Source: Hyphochytrium catenoides (Eukaryota > Sar > Hyphochytriomycetes > Hyphochytriales > Hyphochytriaceae). From it: DNA of 10,385 nucleotides. The stretch covers positions 31,520-41,904 of the forward strand of contig FLMG01000533.1 of NCBI GenBank assembly GCA_900088475.1, written 5' to 3'. The notes below the pieces were generated by a model that made no database searches, was not told the origin of the DNA, and saw nothing but the letters and a program-made list of their open reading frames with translations. Each line of letters starts with the position of its first letter. Within the stretch, counting starts at the first letter, position 1. A program made the translations under genes and the position numbers. Below, piece by piece: positions 1 to 6,908 of this stretch.

Positions 1-3
1 TAC

Positions 4-34
<31 letters not shown>

Positions 35-63
35 TCTCTTTCTCTCTCTCACTTTTCATCCAG
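1..63 (+). other. 3' end of an upstream intron (polypyrimidine tract and acceptor)
   Basis: A run of about 50 nt of CT repeats is followed by ACTTTTCATCCAG and then by the first recognisable coding exon at 64. This reads as a splice acceptor with an expanded polypyrimidine tract, so the ANKRD13-like gene continues leftwards beyond the window. The missing exons should encode the rest of the ankyrin repeats. Confidence 0.6.
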
Positions 64-383
64 TCGCACGGCGCTAATGTAAAGTCGCGGGACGCGCACT
101 ACTTCAGTTCCATCAAGAATGCAATCTATCTGGGAGACGAGAGCCTCGTCTCAGACCTCATCCAAGCAGGTGCAGGAGAGACAGCATCAGCTCTCCCCTT
201 TATCTTTCTTCCTCTCTCACTCTTTCCATCTTTCCCTCTATTTCTGTTGTGTCCTCTTTCTCTCTTCTCTTCTTTGAGTGTGGGACCTCTGCTCTTCTTC
301 TCTCCGTTTCCAATTGCTCTCTTTCTCTCTCTTCTCTTGGCAACAGCTCCCTTCTGTAGTGTAGATGCCAAACGGCCCTATAT

Positions 384-434
<51 letters not shown>

Positions 435-1011
435 GTCTTTCCGTCCGCTTTCTCTGTCCCTTCCCCTGTCGGTTCGTCTGCTCCGTTGCTCTGTCTCCAC
501 GTACCCTCTTTCTCTCTCTTATTTTCTCTCTCTTTCTCTCCTTCGCTGCACTCAGAATACGGTCAGTCAGCGCAGAAGCTGAAGGAGAAGATTCATGAGC
601 TTGTTCACGAGCTTTCTTCTCTGAAAAACTTCTCAGTAGAAATCGCTTTCGAGCTGAAGAGCTGGCTTCCCTTTCTCTCTCGCCTTCTCCCTTCGGATAC
701 CATCAGAGCCTGGAAGAGAGGAAACAGTGTGCGGGTAGACTTCTCTCTCTCTGGGTTTGAGAAGCTGCAGTGGGTCAGAGGGAAAATGTCTTTTCTTCTA
801 GATGGAGCTTCCGAGAGACTTTATCTTCTTGATCATGAGAAGAAAGAGGTACACGCCCTTATATCCTTCTCTAAGTATTACATTCTCGTCTCTCCTTACT
901 CTCTCTCTCTCTCTCTCCCTCTCTGTTCACTCTCATCCGACAGTGTCGAAAACTTCTGGTTCCCCTTCTCTATCCCTCTCTCTCTCTCGCCAAATTCTTT
1001 TCTCTCTCCTA

Positions 1012-1051
<40 letters not shown>

Positions 1052-3462
1052 GCTGTACCGTACTCTCGACCCCAATAGCTCTCCCGTCCCTAGATGGTGT
1101 TCCCATGATATTCTATCTCTCCCTCATTTGAGTCTATGCACCTTTTAGTCTCTCTATCTCTCTCTCTTTGTCTATCCGGTCTCTCTCTCTTTCAGTCTCT
1201 TTCACCTATGCCCTCTTTCTCTCTGTCTCTTTTTCTGTTTCCTCTTCTCCCTTTTGCTAGAGCTACCTCAGCTGAGCGTTTGACCGATATTCAAGGAAGG
1301 TCCCAGCGCTTCTTGGCCTCACTTTCTCCCCTCATCTTTCTCTCTCTCTCTCTCCTCTCCAATAGATGCTAGATCTGACCCAAGAGGAAGGAAGTCCCAC
1401 TGCTCAGGAGATAGAAGACTCTCTCCAGCTTCTCTCCACCACAAAGTCTGTAGCGGTAGAGTTGTATAGCAAAGAGACAAGCTTTCTCCCTCGCACATCT
1501 TTCTTCTCTTCTTCTGAAGAGAGACAGCGCGTCGGCCGCTTCGAAGGGAGAGTGTATGACATGTCCAATATGAAGCTCAGGGTGGCAGTCAGAGAACCAG
1601 CGAATCCCAGCAGAGTGAGAAGAAGGTTCAACCCCCAGGAGGTGTGTCTTTCCCTCCCTCTCTCTCTTCCCTCCACTATTATATCCCTCTACAGGATTGC
1701 TAAGTCCACTCCCAGAAGGAGCAGCCTTACGTGCACAATCTCTCTTCTTCTTACCTCACCAGTTCCGGTCTTCATCCTCATCCTAACCCCTCTTACAATG
1801 TCTCTCTCTCTCTTTCTCTCTCTCTCTCTTTCTCTCTGTGTGTACCCGGTTGCGGATCAGCCGGACGACTTTGAGGACTTCCAAAAGATGCTCCGCGGAG
1901 TGGAGAACTTTGGCGGGGACGAGCTGACCATCAGCGCCAAGGCTCAACACGTGATTCCTATCCAGATGGGGCCCAATGACTGCATCGTTTGGGAGTTCAA
2001 GGTAACCCAAAGAGGGAGAGAGAGAAAGAAAGAGAGAGGACGCAGACGGGCTACAGACAGAGAGAATGAGAGAGAAGACACAGAAGAGAGACGTGGGCAG
2101 CTTGGAAAGGAGAGGTAATCACTCAAAAGGAGGGCCACAAGGCGGTAGGGGCCTGGACGCCTTTAATGGAGAGGAGAGAGAGGGACTCAGAAGAGAGATC
2201 TACCAGAGAGAGCTTTTGGCTACCAGATGGGCAGGCGCCTAGGACCATGGAAGGAGAGAGCAGAGAAGGTTTTTGTTAGGGAGGGAAAGACAGCCGCCCA
2301 AGACTTCCATGTTCTCTTACCGTCACCTTCACTCTCTCCTGCGCCTTCATTCTCCCACTCCAATTCTTCTCTTTCTGTTTCTACCTCTCTCTCTCTCTCT
2401 CCTTTCTCTTTCTCTGTCACACAACAGGTCCAATCTCTTTCGATCGGATTTCAGGCGGACTTCCGTTACCAGGAGACGGAGGTCGAAGCTCCTTCTTCCA
2501 ACCTGGACGACTTCGTCTTTTCTGCTGAGGATGATGAAGAGAGAGAGAGAGAGGGAGAGGGAGGACTCAAACGGACAATCGTCCGTCCCTACAGCCGCTG
2601 GGACAGCGCTCAGGGGCTGCTTAAAAAAAAGTTTAGGGCGGAGAGAGTGGGCACTCTGCATCTCCTGCTGGACAACAGCTTCTCCTATTTCAGGTCAGTG
2701 ACAGGCACCGCGAAAGGAGAAAGAGAGGAAGAGTGACGGGACTGTTGGGTGCTGTGAGTAGGGAGAGAGAGAGAGACGGAGAGGGAGAGGCGGGCACAGA
2801 GGGAGATTGGTGAAAGAGAGACCAAACCTCTAGGGGGATCAGAGCTTATTACAGTGACAGAAAAAGAAGAGAAAGAAGGAGTGAGAAGGGGAGGAGGAGG
2901 GGAGAAGTGGGACAGAGAGAGACAGAGAGAGGAAGAGTTCGAGAGAGAGAGCCAAACGGCGAGGGACAGATTGATAGACAGACAGACAAACAGAATGAGA
3001 GAGTGTGAGAAAGTGACAAAGACATACAGAAAGAGAGGACACGAGAGAAAGAGGAGAGAAAGAGATGAGAGGGGAGGGAGGGTGTGGTTCAGAAGTAGAC
3101 TCACAAGCGAGCTATTATCTATGTAGGTCGAAGACTGTGATCTGTAAGGTTTACCCGGAACTGGAGCTCGGCGAGAGTGGAGAGAAAAAGAAGGAACCCA
3201 CCACTGGACAGCCTTTCCAGCTGGGGGTCAGTGCAAACCTCTCCTTCTTTTACTCTCTTCGCTGGCTTCCTGGGCATCTCTATCTCCTGCTGTCAACGTA
3301 ACAGCACTTTGCGATGTCTCCCTCCTCTTTCTCTTCGTCTGGCAACCTCCATATCTCTCTTCCCTGATAATATTGGATCACTTCCACGTGGGCGATCTCT
3401 TTTTCACAGCCTCCTGCATGATCGAGATGGTTGTCTAGCGTCTATATCCTCTCTGTCCCACT

Positions 3463-3506
<44 letters not shown>

Positions 3507-4758
3507 TTTTATTTCTCTCCTCTCTCTCTCTCTCTCACTCTTCTTCCCTCTATCTTTGACCTCGCTAGAGGAAAGTTCGAGAAGTTACCTTTGAGGAGTA
3601 TTTCCAGATGGCACCCTCGTCTCTCCCGCCTGAGCTGAGGCCTCGAGAGGAGCTTCACCCTCGTCTGCAGCTGATAGAGCTCCCGTCTCCCAGCAAGATG
3701 ACGAAGGTGAGAGAGACACGGGATAACCTTCTTTGCTTTTCTTCCCGAACCCTTAGCGTTACTTCTGGCTAAAGACTATTCTCTTTTCCTTTTGCAGGCT
3801 TTCAGCGCGACGGTTTGTATGGCAGAAGACTTTCCTCTGACGGTAGGCAGTCCAACTCCTGAAGTCTCAAATTCAACTTTAGCCATTTATCCTCTTTCTT
3901 TGGGTCTTTTATCCGGTGTTGCTTCTATTGTACTCTCACTCTCACTCTCTCTCTCTCTCTCTCTCTCCTCTCTCCCTCGCTCTTAGATTCTTTCTTTCCC
4001 CCTCTCTCTTTCTCTCCTCTCTCTCTTTGTCTTTCCTTTTTCTCTCTCTCTCTCGATCTACTTATCTCTCTCTCTTTCCCCATCTACTTATCTCTCTTTC
4101 TCTCTCCATCTACTTATCTTTGTCTCTCTCTCCCTTCCCTTTCCCTTCTCCCTCTCCGTTCTTTCTTTCCCTGTCTTTCTGTCTTCTCTCCGTTCCGCTT
4201 TCTCTCTATCTCGTCACCTCTCTCACTCTCTTTCTTTCCCTCTAAAAATACACGGTATTTTCTCCTCATGGCTTGCAGGTGGATGACTTTCTCCCCATCG
4301 CTTATGTCTTGCGAACGCGGCATTTTGAAAATATCAAACAGTTCTTCAAGCTGGTGAGCCATTCCTTTCCTTCTTCCTCGCGGCTGTTTCCTTCATCTTG
4401 CTAACCTCCCCTGCGCCCGCAACAATTGCTGCGCTCAGTGTTTGGCTTGAAATTGTGAGTTCACACCTCTTCCGTTTGCCTTATAAGCTGGAGTCTTCTT
4501 GCGATGTTAGCTCTCTCTCTCTCTCTCTCTTCTCTGTCTCGGGTTTGTATTCCCTCTTCTCGAGTAAGCTTGACACTTCTTTGATGGCAGCGTCTCCCTC
4601 CTGGCTTCCCAGTCAAGTTCAACATCCCCGTGGTCCCGACCGTCTTCGCTGTCTTAACATTTTCAGAAGCGCAAGTGGGGGATCCAGACCCCGCCCTCTT
4701 CCAAGTGCCAAGCTATGGAGCCATGGGAAAGAAGAAAGCAAGCAGTGTGGCCGGATAG
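64..4758 (+). CDS. ANKRD13-family GPCR-chaperone protein with an internal GOLD domain (5'-partial, 10 exons visible)
   Basis: Seen exons: 64-169, 556-848, 1366-1641, 1861-2001, 2428-2693, 3127-3226, 3569-3706, 3798-3842, 4279-4353 and 4591-4758 (TAG). All introns are GT-AG and phases agree throughout, giving 1608 nt or 535 residues; the 5' end is off the window. Residues 1-35 are ankyrin-like (HGANVKSRD, then GDESLVSDLIQ). Residues 60-225 match the first half of the ANKRD13/GPCR-chaperone domain (VEIAFELKSWLPFLSRL, PSDT..AWK.G..VRVD, GFEKLQWVRG, VYDMSN). Residues 226-394 are a GOLD domain. Residues 395-520 resume the ANKRD13 domain (VTFEEYF, CMAEDFPLT, RLPPGFPVKFNIP, LTF, FQVPSYG). Known: ANKRD13C helps receptors mature at the ER, while ANKRD13A/B/D bind ubiquitinated cargo through C-terminal UIMs. 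Here the tail ends soon after FQVPSYG with no UIM, so it resembles the C type. Inference: a cytosolic chaperone or trafficking factor on early secretory membranes. Family assignment is strong; exact exon borders rest on reading frame and homology. Confidence 0.88.
388..435. repeat. (CT)n microsatellite in intron 170-555
   Basis: About 40 nt of near-perfect CT dinucleotides lie in the first complete intron. The rest of that intron is also pyrimidine-rich on the coding strand. The SLSLSL translations across it are repeat artefacts. Confidence 0.9.
895..1260. repeat. CT-rich intron body with several (CT)n blocks
   Basis: Most of the 849-1365 intron is CT repeat (about 899-922, 975-990, 1009-1050, 1150-1200). 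Two islands of mixed sequence, 1051-1140 and 1258-1320, interrupt it. Neither can be a phase-0 exon between the flanking exons without hitting a stop. Confidence 0.8.
1796..1840. repeat. (CT)n microsatellite in intron 1642-1860
   Basis: CT repeat just upstream of the acceptor for the first GOLD exon. It ends about 20 nt before the TGCGGATCAG acceptor and so probably serves as the polypyrimidine tract. Confidence 0.85.
2018..2415. repeat. Intron 2002-2427 with a purine-to-pyrimidine switch
   Basis: After the donor at 2002 the coding strand is GA-rich until about 2280, then changes to CT-rich from about 2330 to 2415, with (CT)n at about 2386-2402 before the ACAACAG acceptor. The two halves are partly complementary as (GA)n and (CT)n and could pair in the pre-mRNA. 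Confidence 0.75.
2756..3080. repeat. Long GA-rich (purine) block filling intron 2694-3126
   Basis: About 320 nt of GAGA, GGGA and GACA simple sequence on the coding strand, opposite in polarity to most other introns of the gene. The acceptor at 3126 is preceded by AGCTATTATCTATGTAG rather than a strong pyrimidine tract. Confidence 0.85.
3455..3545. repeat. (CT)n-(CA)n-(CT)n compound microsatellite in intron 3227-3568
   Basis: CT repeats surround a short (CA)n run at about 3491-3506. The block lies just upstream of the acceptor leading to the exon that resumes the GPCR-chaperone domain. Confidence 0.85.
3935..4240. repeat. CT-rich low-complexity block in intron 3843-4278
   Basis: About 300 nt of CT, CTTT and CCCTTT repeats. 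Between about 4053 and 4120 a degenerate tandem unit containing ATCTACTTATCT occurs three times. The intron ends in a clean GCTTGCAG acceptor. Confidence 0.85.
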
Positions 4759-4774
4759 GAGACCACATGCGCAG

Positions 4775-4965
4775 AGACAGGGAGAGAGAGACTAGAGACA
4801 GAGAGAGAGACGCCATAGATATATATGTACCTTCGGAGCCTCGGCGAACCGAAAAAGAGAGAGAGAGAGAAGAGCGAAGGGAGATACAGAGCTAGAAGGA
4901 GAGACGGAAGAGACAAAGCAGGAGAGGGGAAGAGGGACAAGAAGAGAGGGAAGAAGGGGAGACGA
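4775..4965. repeat. GA-rich block in the 3' UTR / downstream spacer
   Basis: Starting about 17 nt after the TAG stop, the coding strand switches to GAGA-rich sequence. Frames open here (Arg/Glu/Lys-rich) follow from the repeat and are not gene-like. Confidence 0.8.
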
Positions 4966-5177
4966 CAGGGAGAACTTTTGCGTTGGACGGAATGCGGGAA
5001 GGTTACGGAAGTTATGAGGAGGCGATGGGAAGGAAGGAGGATCCAAGCTTGCAGTCGCAGATGCGCTCACACTGATAAGAGACAGTGTGGAAGTCTAGAC
5101 TACAGCTAGCAAGAGAGAGAGAGAGAGGCAGTCACTTGGGAAGAGACTTTGTAGTCCCGGTGCCGAAGACGGTTCAC

Positions 5178-5183
5178 AATAAA
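5178..5183 (+). terminator. Candidate poly(A) signal AATAAA for the ANKRD13-like gene
   Basis: This is the first canonical AATAAA downstream of the 4758 stop, about 420 nt away. A TTCTATTCTTTTGTTT stretch follows, which suits a downstream U-rich element. Further AATAAA copies lie at 5463-5468 and 5598-5603, so the true cleavage site is uncertain. Confidence 0.35.
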
Positions 5184-5427
5184 TTCTATTCTTTTGTTTA
5201 TGACGCGCGTCAGTATCCTCGAACAAGCAGCAAAGTGCCAGGGAAAGGAGAGAATCTTAGCGGGTCAGGTGAAGGGACAGGAGAGCCTTAACTTCCGCTA
5301 GCGAGAGAGATGATGAAACTGAGAGACGCGGGAAGAAGGTAGAGCCAGAAACAAGGTAAGAGGGACGGCGCTGGGCAGGAACGGGAGAGGTCAACTACCT
5401 TTATAAAAATAGATGCAATTTATAAGT

Positions 5428-5443
5428 TATAATAATAATAATA
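5428..5443. repeat. (TAA)n microsatellite
   Basis: Five TAA units in an AT-rich patch between the convergent genes. This is the only A/T trinucleotide microsatellite noticed in a window otherwise dominated by CT/GA. Confidence 0.8.
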
Positions 5444-5645
5444 GGTATAAGGACAAGAGATAAATAAATGGAGAAGCTAGGCGACAATATCCACTCTCCC
5501 TCTTCTCGCGCGCGCGAGGGCGGCAGATAAAGGCGGGAGTCCGCACAGGCAGCGCCCTAGTCTGACAGGCAGTGCAGCGCTGGGCTGGTCGGGTCCAAAT
5601 AAATAAGAAGTTGACAGGACTTAGCAAGCTTGCGGAGGTCTCAGG

Positions 5646-6908
5646 TCAGCTATTGACCTGCATCACTGCTAGCATCGCCGTCATCTCCGCGGCATCCAAG
5701 GGAGACAGGTCAGAAGTATAGTGTGCCGCCGGGACGAAGCCCTGCGTCGGCTCATCTTCCTCTTCTTTCTCCTGCAGATCGCGGAAGGCCGGTTGGTAAC
5801 TCTTCGTAGTTTTCTCTTCTCGAACCGGCTCTTCCTCCATTTCCTCGTCTTCCTCTTCGTCCCCTTCTCCGCAGACCGGAAGAGAGAAGTCTGGCACTGT
5901 GAAGTCAGGGATCTCAATCTGGCTCGCTCTGTAGGACATCCTACTACTTTCAAAAGGGAGTCCCTCCAGCAGGCTTCCCCTCTCTGTCTCCCCCTCTCCC
6001 TCGCCGCTCGCCTGTTCTCCCTCGTTGCCCACCCAGTCCTCTGGCAAAGGAAAATCGTCAAAGTCACATTCTTCGTCGCACTCCATCGCGCCTTTGACAG
6101 ACTGCCAGAACTCACTCTCTCTAGAGTGTTCGTCTGCCAGACCAAGGACGAGAGAGACCGTAGAGTTGCGAGAGACATCGCACTGATGATCTTTATCTGC
6201 TAGCGTGGACTCGTTCAAGAGAGACGAAGAGAACTCTTCTTCTTCTTCTTCTTCACTTCCGCTGTCAAAGGCTGCGAGCTCGTCCAACTCTCTCTCTGTA
6301 TAGTAGAGGAACGGTCGGCAGGATTCATCCACCGCCTCTATCTCATGCAGACTGTGCACCTCAGCAAAAGTCACTTTCTTCAAGCTCTGACTCTTGACTG
6401 TATCTTTCACGCTAGGCATGCTCTCTCTCTCTCCCAAGTATGTTACTTCTGCTTCCGTTGATGCTTCCTCCTTCGAGGAGAAGCTCTCTTTGGGAGACGC
6501 AGGCTCCACTGGTTCTGGGCAGCGAACCGGAGATTCAGTGGGAGACTGAGGGTTGCTGGAGCTGGAGAGAGGAACAAGACTATCCTTTCTATCTGCTCTC
6601 ATCCGAGAGTCCTTCTCTCCCTTCACTGTCTTCCTTTCTTCCATATCCGCCTTTAAGTGCAACGTCATTTTCCCTTTCTCCCTTCTTCTCCCGTCCCAGT
6701 CCCGTAGCAGGAGGGCCCGCAGCCAGCCCTGGACGAGAACAGTCCAGACAGCTTCCACCATCTCGTTAAGTATGAGACTCCAGAGCACGAGCAGCGTCGC
6801 TATCTGCACTCCGCCGCGCTCTGCAAGCGAGCGCTGTGTGTTCGGCAGCGTCATGGCGGGAGGGAGAGGCTCCTCGTCCAAGTAGGACGGGCCAAACATT
6901 GAGGTCAT
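5646..6908 (-). CDS. Unrecognised acidic protein, 420 aa: N-terminal hydrophobic helix and KVTF (PP1-docking-like) motif
   Basis: One uninterrupted frame from ATG at 6908 to TGA at 5646-5648. An in-frame TGA 27 nt upstream (6933-6935) makes this the first possible Met unless a spliced leader exon exists. I do not recognise the family. Seen: residues 34-68 form one hydrophobic segment (IATLLVLWSLIL to VLVQGWLRALLL) with Glu49 and Glu52 inside, then a basic stretch (DGRRREKGK), suggesting a membrane-associated helix. Residues 98-150 are Ser/Pro/Lys/Glu-rich and look disordered. KKVTFAEVHSLHEIE (177-191) contains KVTF at 178-181, a fit to the RVxF PP1-docking consensus. FLYYTERELDELAAFD and an acidic run follow at 200-225. 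DF-x-[VL]-P occurs at 285, 335 and 340. The tail (400-417) is a predicted amphipathic helix. Its 1.26 kb length and non-repetitive hydrophobic N-terminus support a real gene; the opposite-strand frames are shorter shadows. Inference: a membrane-tethered regulator or scaffold. Confidence 0.72.
   Translation of the reverse strand: MTSMFGPSYLDEEPLPPAMTLPNTQRSLAERGGVQIATLLVLWSLILNEMVEAVWTVLVQGWLRALLLRDWDGRRREKGKMTLHLKADMEERKTVKGEKDSRMRADRKDSLVPLSSSSNPQSPTESPVRCPEPVEPASPKESFSSKEEASTEAEVTYLGERESMPSVKDTVKSQSLKKVTFAEVHSLHEIEAVDESCRPFLYYTERELDELAAFDSGSEEEEEEEFSSSLLNESTLADKDHQCDVSRNSTVSLVLGLADEHSRESEFWQSVKGAMECDEECDFDDFPLPEDWVGNEGEQASGEGEGETERGSLLEGLPFESSRMSYRASQIEIPDFTVPDFSLPVCGEGDEEEDEEMEEEPVREEKTTKSYQPAFRDLQEKEEEDEPTQGFVPAAHYTSDLSPLDAAEMTAMLAVMQVNS
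6236..6256 (-). repeat. Poly-Glu coding GAA/GAG run
   Basis: A trinucleotide run, CTT/TTC on the + strand, encodes consecutive Glu residues at about 219-225 of the minus-strand protein. It keeps the reading frame, unlike the dinucleotide repeats elsewhere in the window. Confidence 0.7.

Larger units (their letters stand above)
1861..3226 (+). other. GOLD domain exon cassette (exons at 1861-2001, 2428-2693, 3127-3226)
   Basis: Residues 226-394 of the partial protein. The first exon has LTISAKAQHVIPIQ then DCIVWEFK; the second has SIGFQADFRY, an acidic variable loop, TIVRPYSRWDS and VGTLHLLLDNSFSYF; the third starts RSKTVICKVYPEL. This order (WEF, IGF, acidic loop, basic/Tyr strand, LxxDNSxSxxRSK, VxYxV) is the GOLD beta-sandwich pattern known from ACBD3, SEC14L/patellin and p24 proteins. 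Flanking introns (1642-1860 and 3227-3568) are both phase 0 and the cassette is 507 nt, a multiple of three. The internal introns are phase 0 and phase 2. GOLD domains mediate protein or lipid contacts in Golgi and secretory trafficking. The acidic loop EEREREGEGG is encoded by a GA microsatellite inside the exon. Confidence 0.85.
4966..5645. other. Convergent intergenic spacer
   Basis: No supportable gene. The spacer separates the stops of the + gene (4758) and the - gene (5646). It holds a short GA run at about 5108-5128, AT-rich sequence at 5395-5450 with (TAA)n at about 5428-5443, several AATAAA hexamers on +, and TATAAA on the minus strand (5399-5404 and 5418-5423) that could serve as a variant poly(A) signal for the minus gene. 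A (CG)5 palindrome lies at 5505-5518. Confidence 0.6.

Noticed and set aside
247-598. Ser/Leu-rich open frames over CT repeats
   Set aside because: They are direct translations of (CT)n repeats inside the intron 170-555; no homology or composition of a real protein outside the repeat.
1136-1372. Possible extra exon near 1258-1320 (RATSAERLTDIQG)
   Set aside because: Both neighbouring exon ends are phase 0, and phase-0 reading of this island from any nearby AG meets a stop; the domain joins well without it.
1404-1676. 90-codon minus-strand frame
   Set aside because: Shadow of the + strand ANKRD13 exon 1366-1641, which shows clear family motifs.
1696-1729. Possible mini-exon RIAKSTPRRSSLT after an ACAG acceptor
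   Set aside because: It needs a shifted donor for the previous exon and breaks the phase with the exon at 1861; the phase-0 join 1641 to 1861 is simpler.
2685-3104. 139-codon minus-strand frame rich in Ser/Leu
   Set aside because: Antisense of the GA-rich intron; its composition is purely repeat-driven.
4825-5109. 94-codon Arg/Glu/Lys-rich + frame after the stop
   Set aside because: Follows from GA-rich 3' sequence; no start context, homology or splice link to the upstream gene.
6020-6030. PAM2-like motif around FVP in the acidic protein (residues 387-393)
   Set aside because: The FxP core is actually at residues 391-393, near 5730 on the minus strand, and the upstream Leu-Asn and Ala positions of PAM2 are missing.
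5681-6178. 165-codon second minus-strand frame
   Set aside because: Lies entirely within the 420-codon gene in another frame, with an Arg/Ser-rich composition typical of a frame-shadow.
5721-6203. 160-codon + strand frame opposite the acidic protein gene
   Set aside because: Shorter than the 420-codon minus frame and made of antisense codons of acidic runs (Phe/Leu/Ser-rich); a shadow.
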